A stretch of DNA of 64,000 bases from an uncultured Litoreibacter sp. GTDB lineage: Bacteria; Pseudomonadota; Alphaproteobacteria; Rhodobacterales; Rhodobacteraceae. Position numbers and translations under genes: made by a program. Shown here one piece after another: positions 9,964 to 20,372 of this stretch. Numbering within the stretch: the first letter of the stretch is position 1; every line of letters starts with the position of its first letter. The stretch lies in assembly GCA_947494435.1 (NCBI GenBank), contig CANLUY010000001.1, forward strand, positions 1,788,001 through 1,852,000, in the 5' to 3' direction. Below the pieces are notes generated by a model that saw only the letters and a list, made by a program, of their open reading frames with translations, had not been told where the DNA came from and did not search any database.

Positions 9964-12233
9964 GTCTTTATCTTGGTGACGGCGGCCAGCACACGCTCTG
10001 CTGTCGCGGGGGCGTCGAGGGCCGGGTAGGTGTAGCCGCAGGAAGCGATTGCATCGGACAGGGCCATAAGGGCAGAGATGCCTAGCATGAGCGGGGGTTC
10101 CCCCACGGCTTTTGAGCGGTAGATCGTCTGTGCGGGGTTCTCCCCATCCCAAAGGCTGACATTGAAGATGTCGGGCCGGTCGGAGGCGCAGGGGATTTTA
10201 TATGTCGCGGGCGCATGTGTTTTCAGCGCGCCTTTGCTGTCCCAAACGAGCTCCTCCGTCGTGAGCCAGCCTGCGCCTTGCACATAGCCGCCCTCGATCT
10301 GGCCGATGTCGAGGTCTGGGTTCAGGGACGCGCCGCAATCGTGCAGGATGTCCGCGCGCAGGATGCGATTTTCGCCTGTCAGCGTGTCGATCACGACTTC
10401 TGTTACGGCCATGCCATAGGCGAAATAGAAGAACGGGCGGCCTTGGCCTTTGATCCGATCCCATGCCACGTCCGGTGTCGCGTAAAACCCTGTGGCGCTG
10501 AGAGAAATGCGGTTTTCATAGGCGTCTTTGACGGCTTCTACGAAAGTGAGTTCGCGAGTTGGCGTGATAACCTTGCCATTGGCGAACGTGACCTCGCCGC
10601 CCAGATGCGCGGCGATCCGGTCGCAGATGGTTTCACATGCTGCTTTGACAGCCATGCCGTTGAGATCTGTGCCGGAGGATGCGGCTGTGGCGGAGGTGTT
10701 GGGGACTTTGCCTGTGTCAGTCGCAGTGATCTGGACGGTGTCCGGCGAGACGCCAAAAACCGATGCGGCCACTTGAGCGACTTTGGTGAAGAGGCCTTGC
10801 CCCATTTCAGTGCCGCCGTGGTTGAGGTGGATGGAGCCGTCTTGATAAACATGCACCAACGCGCCGGCTTGATTGAGATGGGTCAGCGTGAAGGAGATCC
10901 CGAATTTCACTGGGGTCAGGGCGATGCCTTTTTTCAGGATCGGGTTCTGTGCGTTCCATTCTGTTACGGCGGCGCGGCGGGCGTGATAGTCGGAAGAGGT
11001 CTCAAGCGCGTCGGCCATTTCGGTCAGGATACTGTCCGTGACCTCCATTCCGTACGGCGTCGTCGGCTTCGTGTTACCAGAAATACGCGCGGCGGACGGA
11101 TAGAAATTGACGCGTCGGACTTTGAGCGGATCAAGGCCGAGATGATGCGCGACGTGATCCATCACCCGCTCGATGCCCAAGACACCTTGAGGGCCACCGA
11201 AGCCGCGGAAGGCTGTGTTGCTTTGGGTGTTGGTTTTCAGCCGGTGCGACGTGATCCGGGCATGATCGAGCAAATATGCATTATCAGAGTGCAACATCGC
11301 GCGGTCCGCAACGGGCAGAGAGAGATCCTGCGCCCAGCCGCATTTTGCATATTGGATGAAATCGACGCCGACCAGCTTGCCCGTCTCGTCGAAGCCTACA
11401 TCATAGTCGATGCGGAAATCATGGCGCTTACCGGTGATGATCATATCGTCGTCGCGGTCATAGCGCATTTTGCAGGGCCAGCCGGTCAATTTGGCTGCGA
11501 CCGCACAGGCCACGCAAAGCGCGTTGCCTTGGCTTTCTTTTCCACCGAACCCACCACCCATGCGGCGCACTTCGACACGCACAGCATTCATCGGGGTGCC
11601 CAGCGCGTCTGCGACTTTGTGCTGAATTTCGGTCGGGTGCTGCGTGGAGGCATGCACGACCATCTCGCCGCCATCTTGCGGCAGGGCGAGGGCGGCGTGG
11701 CCTTCGAGATAGAAATGTTCCTGACCGCCGATTTCCATCGAGCCGCTCAATCGATGCGGGGCATCGTTCAATGCGGCCTCGATATCGCCTTTCGCGTAGA
11801 TGCGCGGGCCGTCTTCAAACCGGCTGTCGGCGGCCATCGCCTCATCAATCGTGAGGATTGGTGTTTCTTCTTTATACGTGATCTCACCCAACCGTGCGGC
11901 TTTGCGCGCGGCGAGGTGGCTAGTGGCAACAACGATAAAGATCGGCTGGCCGAGGTAATGGATCGCGCCTGTGCTCAGCAACGGCTCGTCATGAATAGAC
12001 GGCGATACGTCGTTTTCAAATGGCAGATCGCGCGCTGTCAGAACAGCCGCAACACCTTCAGCTCCCTCAACAGCGCCGAGGTCGATCTTGTCGATGCGGC
12101 CTTTCGCGATTGCCGAGAGACCGAAGGCCAAATGCAGTGTGTTGGCTGGGGTTAGAATGTCATCCGTATATCGCGCGGCACCCGTCACATGCAGCGTGCC
12201 GCTGTCATGGGGGCGTGAAGTATGAACGCTCAT
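9960..12233 (-). CDS. xdhB: xanthine dehydrogenase molybdopterin-binding subunit
   Basis: 757 aa; GGGFGGKE, FRGFGGPQG, NHGGTEMGQGL motifs of molybdenum hydroxylases. Confidence 0.95.
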   Translation of the reverse strand: MSVHTSRPHDSGTLHVTGAARYTDDILTPANTLHLAFGLSAIAKGRIDKIDLGAVEGAEGVAAVLTARDLPFENDVSPSIHDEPLLSTGAIHYLGQPIFIVVATSHLAARKAARLGEITYKEETPILTIDEAMAADSRFEDGPRIYAKGDIEAALNDAPHRLSGSMEIGGQEHFYLEGHAALALPQDGGEMVVHASTQHPTEIQHKVADALGTPMNAVRVEVRRMGGGFGGKESQGNALCVACAVAAKLTGWPCKMRYDRDDDMIITGKRHDFRIDYDVGFDETGKLVGVDFIQYAKCGWAQDLSLPVADRAMLHSDNAYLLDHARITSHRLKTNTQSNTAFRGFGGPQGVLGIERVMDHVAHHLGLDPLKVRRVNFYPSAARISGNTKPTTPYGMEVTDSILTEMADALETSSDYHARRAAVTEWNAQNPILKKGIALTPVKFGISFTLTHLNQAGALVHVYQDGSIHLNHGGTEMGQGLFTKVAQVAASVFGVSPDTVQITATDTGKVPNTSATAASSGTDLNGMAVKAACETICDRIAAHLGGEVTFANGKVITPTRELTFVEAVKDAYENRISLSATGFYATPDVAWDRIKGQGRPFFYFAYGMAVTEVVIDTLTGENRILRADILHDCGASLNPDLDIGQIEGGYVQGAGWLTTEELVWDSKGALKTHAPATYKIPCASDRPDIFNVSLWDGENPAQTIYRSKAVGEPPLMLGISALMALSDAIASCGYTYPALDAPATAERVLAAVTKIKT

Positions 12234-13594
12234 GGCTGTACCTCCAGCACATTCGTCGCCGTGCCGATGCTTTCAGCATAAAGCCTGTGCAGCATGGCTT
12301 CAGCGCTTTTAAGCCGGTATTCGGCAGAGGCGCGCATGTCACTCATTGGGGTGTAGTCTTTTGCAAACTCTTGGACGGCTCTATCGATCGTCTCTTGTGT
12401 CCAAGATTGGCTGGTTAACGCATCCTCAACGTGTGTCGCGCGTTTTGGCGTGCCTGCCATACCACCAAAGGCGATGCGGACGGAGGTCACTTTGCCGTCT
12501 GCAACCACCACGTTGAAACAGCCGCACACGGCGGAGATATCCTGATCGAAGCGTTTCGACAGTTTATAGCAGCGCAGCGTGTCGGGTTGGCGCGGGATGG
12601 TCATGGCCTCGACAAACTCGCCCGGTTTGCGGTCTTGTTTGCCGTATTCGATGAAGAAGTCTTCAATTGGCATCTGACGACGCGTGTCGCCTTGGCGCAG
12701 ATGGAGCGCGGCACCTAGTGAGATGAGTGCAGGGGGGCTGTCGCCAATAGGGGAGCCGTTGGCGATATTGCCGCCTATGGTGGCGGCGTTGCGGACCTGA
12801 ACGGAGCCATAGCGGCGCAGCATTTCCGCGAAGGAGGGGTGAGGCGTGCGCATCGCGTCAAGCACTTGGGAAATTGTGCAGGCCGCACCAATTCTGATTT
12901 CCGCCTCGCTAACTTCAATTTGTTTGAGGTCAGTGCAGCCGCTGAGAAAGGCGACATCTTCGAGTTCGCGTAGTTGCTTCGTGACCCAAAGCCCCACATC
13001 CGTGGCCCCGCCAATGAGGGTTCCATCAGGATGGTCTGCGTACCAAGCCGCGAGCGCGTCGCTGCTATCTGGCATCGCGAAGTCTGATGGTAGGTCCGCA
13101 AGCATAGAGATATCGTCTGTCATCCATGCGGGCACTGGTGCGCTTTCCGCGGCTTCTGCTGCACGGATGATCGGCGCGTAGCCTGTGCAGCGGCACAGAT
13201 TTCCGGCCAGTTGATCCTCGTGATCTGTTGCCCCGTTGGTGTGGGCCGCAGCCATTGAGGCGATGAACCCCGGCGTGCAGAAGCCGCATTGAGACCCGTG
13301 ATGCGTGACCATCGCCTCTTGGACGGGGTGCAAAGTTCCATCGGGGCCTGCGATTCCCTCTACCGTGCGCACGGCACGTCCTTGAAGCTGCGGCATGAAC
13401 AAAATGCAGGCATTCATCGCCTCGGCAGTGCCCTCCGGACCCGTCACGATCACGCTGCATGCCCCACAATCGCCTTCATTGCAGCCCTCTTTGGTGCCGG
13501 TCAGCCCCATCCGTTCCCGTAGGAAATCAAGCAACGTTTCGGTGCCGCTGACACGGGTTTGAACGATCTCTCCATTGAGAAGGAACGTTAGCAT
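12230..13594 (-). CDS. xdhA: xanthine dehydrogenase small subunit (2Fe-2S + FAD)
   Basis: 454 aa; CNEGDCGACSV, CGFCTPGF, NLCRCTGY Fe-S motifs; GGATDVGLWV FAD motif. Confidence 0.95.
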   Translation of the reverse strand: MLTFLLNGEIVQTRVSGTETLLDFLRERMGLTGTKEGCNEGDCGACSVIVTGPEGTAEAMNACILFMPQLQGRAVRTVEGIAGPDGTLHPVQEAMVTHHGSQCGFCTPGFIASMAAAHTNGATDHEDQLAGNLCRCTGYAPIIRAAEAAESAPVPAWMTDDISMLADLPSDFAMPDSSDALAAWYADHPDGTLIGGATDVGLWVTKQLRELEDVAFLSGCTDLKQIEVSEAEIRIGAACTISQVLDAMRTPHPSFAEMLRRYGSVQVRNAATIGGNIANGSPIGDSPPALISLGAALHLRQGDTRRQMPIEDFFIEYGKQDRKPGEFVEAMTIPRQPDTLRCYKLSKRFDQDISAVCGCFNVVVADGKVTSVRIAFGGMAGTPKRATHVEDALTSQSWTQETIDRAVQEFAKDYTPMSDMRASAEYRLKSAEAMLHRLYAESIGTATNVLEVQP

Positions 13595-13819
13595 ATTGGA
13601 TATGTCCTGCCGCCTTACCTAAGGTCATTTGGGGCCTGCTGCGCTGTCGATGCGGCGTAGACGGCGCTGGCCTTTAGCGATGCTAGGCTGGGATCAGTCC
13701 TTTTGGCAAGATGTGGCGACAATTGCCGCTTTTCTTCACATGCCCAGCACAATGCCGTCATGAAAAAGAACCATTGGTGAAAGACATTTAAGGCAGTCAA
13801 TTTGTACGGGTGTGTTCGG

Positions 13820-14966
13820 AATGCTGAAGAGGCTTCTTTCACGAGATGGTAAAGGCAAGGTTGCCAAACGCGCAAAGGAAGCGCTTGACCCGGTTGTGTC
13901 GGACGACGCCTCCGTTACGACCGCTCCCGTTGGGACATCTGCGCCTGAGCCAACGCCCAAAGTTGTGCGCCGCGCCAAGAGCATGCGCGACTCCGATGTC
14001 AAAGATGAGTTTGGTCGCAGCGCAGAAGAACTGGCTGCGGAATCTGCACGTGAGTTCGACATCATGGGCTTGGCGCAGCGGGTCAATGAGATGCCTGATG
14101 CGCCCCATGTGAAGGTGGGCACATCGAAGCCGAAAACATCAAGCAGCGGCGAGTACGGTGTCGTGGGGGCCAAGCCCGCACAACCCACCGCGCCAGCACC
14201 AGTGGCCCCAATCGTACAATACGTGACGCCGGAACCTGTGCCGGTGACCGCGTTGACCATTGAGAACGGACATATCTTGAGCCCGGGCCCCAGTGCGGGC
14301 AGCGCGGACGCCACGTTGCTGGCACGCGATATGTATTGGGATCAGCTTGGTGTCAGCGACGAAGCGTTTCTGGATTACGAGATTGTCGCGCAACCCACAC
14401 ATGCGCCGGACTGGCCGACAGGGCAGCAGAAATTCCGGATTGTCAGAACGCGGACCAGTCTGATTGTTGCCAGCGAGGGCCTGAGCGATCCGTTTGATTG
14501 CTTTCAGGGACCGGCAGATCAGAACGGGTTCGGTCAGGAAGTCTTCATCGAAGTGCCGGGTTTACAAGCTGCAACGGCGGACTTGATCCGAAACAGTTGG
14601 GTTTTTCGTGCCGTGGAATATGCTGCACAACTGATCGCCCACAATCGCGGTATCGGCCCATTGCTGGACCAACATGGCGTCATGTCACTTGATGTCCCTT
14701 CAAACTGTGCCCCGCGTGACTGGATCGTAAGCGGCGTTGCAGAACCGGCCGGTGCGCTTCTTGATGTGCCGATGACCCGTAGCCGTGGTCAGATGCCTGA
14801 CATGCCGCTGAGCCCGGTGAAAGTTGTTCCGCTGACGCTGATCTTCCCTGAAGAGTTGGAGGATTGCGTTGTCGGTGGCTCCAAAGAGCGCGCGGCTTTG
14901 GTCAATGATTTGCTGACCACGGGGCAGGGCCACAAGACAGATACGAAGCGCGCAAGTCTGCGTTAA
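13820..14966 (+). CDS. uncharacterised protein with disordered Pro/Ala-rich N-terminal half and possible SUFU-like C-terminal domain
   Basis: ORF 13812..14966, 384 aa; exact start uncertain; C-terminal GFGQEVFIEVPGLQ...SWVFRAVEYAAQLIAHNRGIGPLL...PVKVVPLTLIFPEELE. Confidence 0.6.
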
Positions 14967-15124
14967 TCCTGCGCGCGACTTTCCAAAATATTGTGGAACC
15001 GTGGTGACGCTGGGATTTAGCGTCTGACGGCTGAGGCCTGCGCGCTTGATGTGCAGATCAAGAAACTCAAGGTTGCGCTTATTTTGATGCTTCCCCTCAT
15101 GGACCGACAAGATAATGTGGCTCC

Positions 15125-18100
15125 ATGACAGACCAACCCCGATTCATTCACCTGCGCGTCCACAGCGAATACTCGCTTCTCGAAGGTGCGATCCGCGTCA
15201 AAAAGCTCGCTGGCATGTGCCAGGATGCAGGCATGCCTGCGGTTGCTGTGACCGACACGAATAACATGTTCGCGGCTTTGGAATTTTCTGAATATGCGTC
15301 TGGTGCGGGTGTCCAGCCGATCATCGGTTGTCAGATTGATCTGACCTATGAAGCTGCAGCGCCCGGTGAAAAGGCCCGCGCGCCTGCGCCGATAGTGCTG
15401 CTCGCGCAAAACGAGCGCGGGTATGAGAACCTAATGAAGCTCAATTCCTGTTGTTACTTGGATGCAGAAGGACAATTGCCTCAGGTCTCGGTCGAGGAAT
15501 TGGCTCTGTACGCTGAAGGGCTGATCTGTTTGTCCGGTGGTCCGGATGGTCCCATCGGGCGGCATCTGCGCGGTGGACAGCGCCCCAAAGCCGAAGCCCT
15601 GATGGGGCAATTGGCGCAGATTTATCCGGATCGTTTGTATGTGGAATTACAACGGCATCCCGGTGATGACGGTTTGCCGGAGGCAGAGAAACTGTCAGAA
15701 CGCGGACATGTTGAAATGGCCTATGCGATGGGCTTGCCGCTGGTGGCCACGAATGATGTCTATTTTCCGAAATCCAATATGTATGAAGCGCATGACGCGC
15801 TGATCTGCATCGCGGATGGGGCCTATGTCGACCAGCAAGGCGAACGCCGGAAACTGACGCCGCAGCATTATTTCAAATCCCCGCAGGAGATGGCGACGCT
15901 GTTTGCAGACCTGCCTGAGGCGCTGGAAAACACGGTCGAGATTGCGAAGCGCTGCGCGTTCAAAGCCTACAAGCGCGATCCGATCCTGCCAAAGTTTGCG
16001 GATGACGAGGTGGAGGAACTGCGCCGCCAAGCCAATGAGGGCCTGCAAGCGCGGCTTGCCATTATCCCACATGCGGTGTCGGTTGAGGAATATCAGGCAC
16101 GGTTGGACTTTGAGCTGGGCATTATCGAGGGGATGGGCTTTCCGGGCTATTTCCTGATCGTTGCGGATTTCATCAAATACGCCAAGGACAATGACATACC
16201 GGTTGGCCCCGGTCGGGGGTCGGGTGCGGGCTCGCTCGTGGCCTATGCGCTGCTGATCACCGACTTGGATCCGCTGCGCTATTCCTTGCTGTTTGAGCGG
16301 TTCCTGAACCCTGAACGTGTCTCCATGCCGGATTTCGACATCGACTTCTGCATGGACCGCCGTGAAGAGGTGATCCGCTACGTCCAAGACAAATATGGTC
16401 GCGACAAGGTCGGCCAGATCATAACCTTCGGCGCGCTGCTGTCGAAAGCGGCAGTGCGTGACATCGGGCGCGTCTTGCAGATGCCTTACGGGCAGGTGGA
16501 CCGTCTGTCGAAAATGATCCCGGTAGAGGGGGTCAAACCAGTCTCCATTGAGAAGGCTTTGGCGGATGAGCCGAAGCTGCGGGAAGAAGCGAAGAATGAG
16601 GAGGTCGTCGCGCGGCTTCTGGATTATGGGCAGCAGGTTGAAGGCTTGCTCAGGAATGCCTCCACCCACGCGGCGGGGGTGGTGATCGGCGATAGGCCAC
16701 TGGACGCGTTGGTGCCGCTTTACCAAGATCCGCGCTCCGATATGCCCGCGACGCAGTTCAATATGAAATGGGTCGAACAGGCGGGGCTCGTGAAGTTCGA
16801 CTTCCTCGGGTTGAAAACGCTGACGGTTATTCAGAACGCCATTGATCTGCTCGACCGGCCTTTGCATATCGCGGCGGATGGCTCGCAAATTTATGAACCA
16901 CCAGCGGGAGCCGAGAATGATATCGGCGCGATCCCGTTAAACGACGAAAAGTCGTATAAGTTATATTCTTCGGCCAAAACCGTGGCTGTTTTTCAGGTGG
17001 AAAGTTCGGGAATGATGGATGCGCTGCGGCGCATGAAGCCGAACTGCATTGAGGATATCGTGGCGCTGGTGGCGCTTTATCGGCCCGGCCCGATGGAGAA
17101 TATTCCGACCTATTGCGAAGTTAAGAATGGATTAAAAGAGCTTGAATCCATTCATCCTTTGATCGACCACATCCTTGCGGAAACCCAAGGCATCATCGTC
17201 TACCAAGAGCAGGTGATGGAGATTGCGCAGGTCATGGCGGGATATTCGCTGGGCGGTGCGGATTTGCTGCGTCGCGCGATGGGTAAGAAGATCAAAGAAG
17301 CGATGGATGCGGAGCGTCCAAAGTTCGAAGAAGGTGCCAAGAAGAACGGCGTTGACGCGAAGAAGGCGCGGGAAGTCTTTGATCTTCTTGAGAAGTTTGC
17401 GAATTATGGTTTCAATAAATCCCACGCGGCAGCCTATGCCGTGGTCAGTTATCAGACGGCTTGGTTGAAGGCGAACCATCCGGTTGAGTTCATGGCGGGC
17501 GTCATGAACTGCGACCTGCATCTCACTGATAAGCTTGGGGTTTATAAGGAAGAGATCGTCAAGACGCTCGACATCGAGATCGTGCCGCCTTGTGTGAACC
17601 GTTCCGGCGCGACCTTCACTGTGGCCGATGGTAAGGTCGTCTACGCGCTGGGCGGGCTGAAGAATGTGGGCGTTGAAGCGATGAGACTGGTCACCGATGC
17701 ACGTGTCGTTGAAGGCATCGAGAAGCCCTTTGCGACGCTCTTTGATTTTGCGCGGCGGGTTGATTTGAAGCGGGTCGGTAAACGGCCCTTGGAGATGCTC
17801 GCTCGTTCCGGCGCGTTCGATCAGTTGGACCCGAACCGGCACCGTGTCTTTGCCTCGCTGGACGGGCTGGTCAGCTATTCAGCGGCGATCCATGAGCAAC
17901 GGCATTCTAACCAAGTCTCGCTGTTTGGCGAGGCGGGGGATGACTTGCCGGAGCCACGCTTGTCGCCTGTCGATGACTGGCTGCCGTCCGAACGGCTGGC
18001 GCAAGAATTCACGGCAATCGGCTTCTATCTCTCGGGGCATCCGTTGGATGACTACACGCTGTCGCTGAAGCGCAAAGGCGTGCTGTCGCTGACGGAGATC

Positions 18101-18625
18101 GAAGAGAAAGTGCAGGGCGGCGCGGTGATCGCGAAGCTGGCGGCAACTATTTCTGGTCGTCAGGAACGCAAATCCGCGCGGGGCAATCGGTTCGCTTTTG
18201 TCCAAGGCTCTGACCCGTCGGGGATGTTCGAAGTCACCGTCTTCTCGGATACGCTGGAGAGTTCGGGCGAGCATTTGATGCCCGGCAATAACGTGGTGCT
18301 GACCGTGGAGGCAACATACGAATCCGAGCAACTCAAACTGCTGTGCCGTGCGGCGCAACCGATTGACGGAGCTGTGGATGCAGGTTCGATGGGCCTGAAA
18401 ATCTTTGTCGAAGATGATGCCGTGATCGCCTCCATCGCGTCGGTTCTTGAGCGGTCCGGTCAGGACAAATCCATCCGTGCGCGCGGTCCTGTGTCCTTGT
18501 GCTTGATGAACCCTGATTTGCCCGGCGAAGTCGAAGTGGCTTTGGGCGACAAGTTTGCCGTGAACCCGAAGGTCAAAGGCGCGATCAAGTCGCTGGGTGG
18601 CGTGGTGATGGTGGAAGAGATTTAG
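15125..18625 (+). CDS. dnaE: DNA polymerase III subunit alpha
   Basis: 1166 aa; FIHLRVHSEYSLLEGA, VGPGRGSGAGSLVAYAL, PDFDIDFCMDRR, YQEQVMEIAQ. Confidence 0.97.
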   Translation: MTDQPRFIHLRVHSEYSLLEGAIRVKKLAGMCQDAGMPAVAVTDTNNMFAALEFSEYASGAGVQPIIGCQIDLTYEAAAPGEKARAPAPIVLLAQNERGYENLMKLNSCCYLDAEGQLPQVSVEELALYAEGLICLSGGPDGPIGRHLRGGQRPKAEALMGQLAQIYPDRLYVELQRHPGDDGLPEAEKLSERGHVEMAYAMGLPLVATNDVYFPKSNMYEAHDALICIADGAYVDQQGERRKLTPQHYFKSPQEMATLFADLPEALENTVEIAKRCAFKAYKRDPILPKFADDEVEELRRQANEGLQARLAIIPHAVSVEEYQARLDFELGIIEGMGFPGYFLIVADFIKYAKDNDIPVGPGRGSGAGSLVAYALLITDLDPLRYSLLFERFLNPERVSMPDFDIDFCMDRREEVIRYVQDKYGRDKVGQIITFGALLSKAAVRDIGRVLQMPYGQVDRLSKMIPVEGVKPVSIEKALADEPKLREEAKNEEVVARLLDYGQQVEGLLRNASTHAAGVVIGDRPLDALVPLYQDPRSDMPATQFNMKWVEQAGLVKFDFLGLKTLTVIQNAIDLLDRPLHIAADGSQIYEPPAGAENDIGAIPLNDEKSYKLYSSAKTVAVFQVESSGMMDALRRMKPNCIEDIVALVALYRPGPMENIPTYCEVKNGLKELESIHPLIDHILAETQGIIVYQEQVMEIAQVMAGYSLGGADLLRRAMGKKIKEAMDAERPKFEEGAKKNGVDAKKAREVFDLLEKFANYGFNKSHAAAYAVVSYQTAWLKANHPVEFMAGVMNCDLHLTDKLGVYKEEIVKTLDIEIVPPCVNRSGATFTVADGKVVYALGGLKNVGVEAMRLVTDARVVEGIEKPFATLFDFARRVDLKRVGKRPLEMLARSGAFDQLDPNRHRVFASLDGLVSYSAAIHEQRHSNQVSLFGEAGDDLPEPRLSPVDDWLPSERLAQEFTAIGFYLSGHPLDDYTLSLKRKGVLSLTEIEEKVQGGAVIAKLAATISGRQERKSARGNRFAFVQGSDPSGMFEVTVFSDTLESSGEHLMPGNNVVLTVEATYESEQLKLLCRAAQPIDGAVDAGSMGLKIFVEDDAVIASIASVLERSGQDKSIRARGPVSLCLMNPDLPGEVEVALGDKFAVNPKVKGAIKSLGGVVMVEEI

Positions 18626-18825
18626 TAATGCGGCGGGCGCTCGTCGCCCAGCACGACATGGCCGCCAGCATCTTGGCTGCGCTCAGCCTCGCGCTCCATC
18701 AATAGGCGGACGCGGTTGGCCATCAGCGCCAGCTCTTTTTCCTGTCGGGCCATGACGTCTGACATCTCTTCGACCGTTTTAGTCAAATGGGCCAGTTGTT
18801 CTTCTAGTTTTGTAATCTCGGACAT
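18622..18825 (-). CDS. slyX: SlyX family protein
   Basis: 67 aa MSEITKLEEQLAHLTKTVEEMSDVMARQEKELALMANRVRLL...DERPPHY; the PPHY C-terminus is characteristic. Confidence 0.85.
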   Translation of the reverse strand: MSEITKLEEQLAHLTKTVEEMSDVMARQEKELALMANRVRLLMEREAERSQDAGGHVVLGDERPPHY

Positions 18826-18908
18826 GTGCCTTCCTTTGGCAGGTTGCTTGTCTTGCGTCCAGCCCTTCGCTAAAGCCTGACACAAGTTAATTTGCAGGAC
18901 CAAAGCCC

Positions 18909-20372
18909 ATGGCCAAAGTGAAAAAGCAGCCTCGACCAAAGGCGGAAACTCCGAAAGGGTTTCGCGACTATTTCGGTGCGGAAGTAGCGCAGCGCAAGGC
19001 GATGCTGGATCAGATCACGAGCGTCTATCAGCTTTACGGGTTTGATGCGCTGGAAAGTTCTGCCGTGGAAACGGTCGAGGCTTTGGGCAAGTTCCTTCCC
19101 GATGTGGATCGGCCGAATGAGGGTGTGTTTGCGTGGCAGGAGGATGAGGATTGGATGGCGCTGCGCTATGATCTTACAGCGCCTCTGGCGCGGGTCTATG
19201 CGCAATTTCGCAATGATCTTCCGACACCATACCGCCGGTTCGCGATGGGGCCGGTTTGGCGCAACGAGAAACCCGGACCGGGGCGGTTTCGGCAGTTCTA
19301 TCAGTGTGATGCGGATACCGTCGGTGCGTCCTCTGTGACTGCCGATGCTGAGATTTGTTCGATGCTGTCGGACGTGCTGGAGGCCGTGGGCATTCCGCGC
19401 GGCGATTATATGATACGCGTCAATAACCGCAAAGTTCTGAACGGTGTGTTGGAAGTGATGGGGCTGACGGACGATCCGCGCCGTGATGATGTTTTGCGCA
19501 CGATTGATAAATTCGACAAAGTGGGTGAAGCCGGCGTGCGCCAGCTTTTGACGGTAGGTCGGACCGACACGTCTGGGGCTGAGATTGAGGGTGTGGGGCT
19601 TAGCGACATGCAAGCTGGGCCTGTTTTGGCATTCCTGACGGCCAAGCAAGACACGGTTGATCAGACGTTGGACAAGCTGCGGCAGGCCGTTGGTGACAGT
19701 GTCATCGGCAATGAAGGTATTGAAGAACTGGCGCAGATCGCGCGGCTTTTGGAGGCGCAGGGATATAGCACGGATCGGATCGAAATTGATCCTTCCGTCG
19801 TGCGTGGTCTCGGGTATTACACAGGGCCGGTTTATGAGGCGGAATTGACCTTTGAAATCAAGGATGAGAAGGGCCGCCCGCGTCAGTTCGGCTCTGTCGC
19901 CGGTGGTGGGCGCTATGATGATTTGGTCAAGCGGTTCACCGGGCAAGCGGTGCCTGCAACCGGCGTCTCCATCGGCGTGGACAGATTGCTTGCGGCCTTG
20001 CACGCAAAAGGCCGGATGAGCACGGAGACAGTCGGCCCGGTGGTCGTGACCGTTATGGATCGTGACCGGATGTCTGACTATCAGGCGATGGTCGGCGAAT
20101 TGCGCACGGCCGGTATTCGCGCTGAGGTGTATCTGGGTAATCCGAAGAACTTTGGAAACCAGTTGAAATATGCGGATAAGCGGAACGCTCCTGTTGCCGT
20201 GATCGCAGGGTCCAACGAGTTTGATCAAGGGGTTTTGCAGATCAAAGACCTTGTTTTGGGCGCGAAGATTGCTGAGACGGCTACGCATGAAGAATGGAAA
20301 GAGCAGCCTGCGCAATTTGAGATTAAGCGCGCTGATCTCGTCTCTGAAATCCGCAAAATTCTGGAAGGCTGA
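18909..20372 (+). CDS. hisS: histidine--tRNA ligase
   Basis: 487 aa; [37 protein letters not shown]. Confidence 0.95.
   Translation: MAKVKKQPRPKAETPKGFRDYFGAEVAQRKAMLDQITSVYQLYGFDALESSAVETVEALGKFLPDVDRPNEGVFAWQEDEDWMALRYDLTAPLARVYAQFRNDLPTPYRRFAMGPVWRNEKPGPGRFRQFYQCDADTVGASSVTADAEICSMLSDVLEAVGIPRGDYMIRVNNRKVLNGVLEVMGLTDDPRRDDVLRTIDKFDKVGEAGVRQLLTVGRTDTSGAEIEGVGLSDMQAGPVLAFLTAKQDTVDQTLDKLRQAVGDSVIGNEGIEELAQIARLLEAQGYSTDRIEIDPSVVRGLGYYTGPVYEAELTFEIKDEKGRPRQFGSVAGGGRYDDLVKRFTGQAVPATGVSIGVDRLLAALHAKGRMSTETVGPVVVTVMDRDRMSDYQAMVGELRTAGIRAEVYLGNPKNFGNQLKYADKRNAPVAVIAGSNEFDQGVLQIKDLVLGAKIAETATHEEWKEQPAQFEIKRADLVSEIRKILEG

Noticed and set aside
10215-12155. 646-aa plus-strand ORF
   Set aside because: Lies wholly antisense to xdhB, which has clear molybdenum hydroxylase motifs; high-GC shadow ORF.
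15006-15024. GACGCT-gggattt-AGCGTC hairpin before dnaE
   Set aside because: Short stem without a U-run; could be chance in GC-rich DNA.
15695-16888. 397-aa minus-strand ORF
   Set aside because: Antisense to dnaE; Arg/His/Gln-rich shadow ORF.
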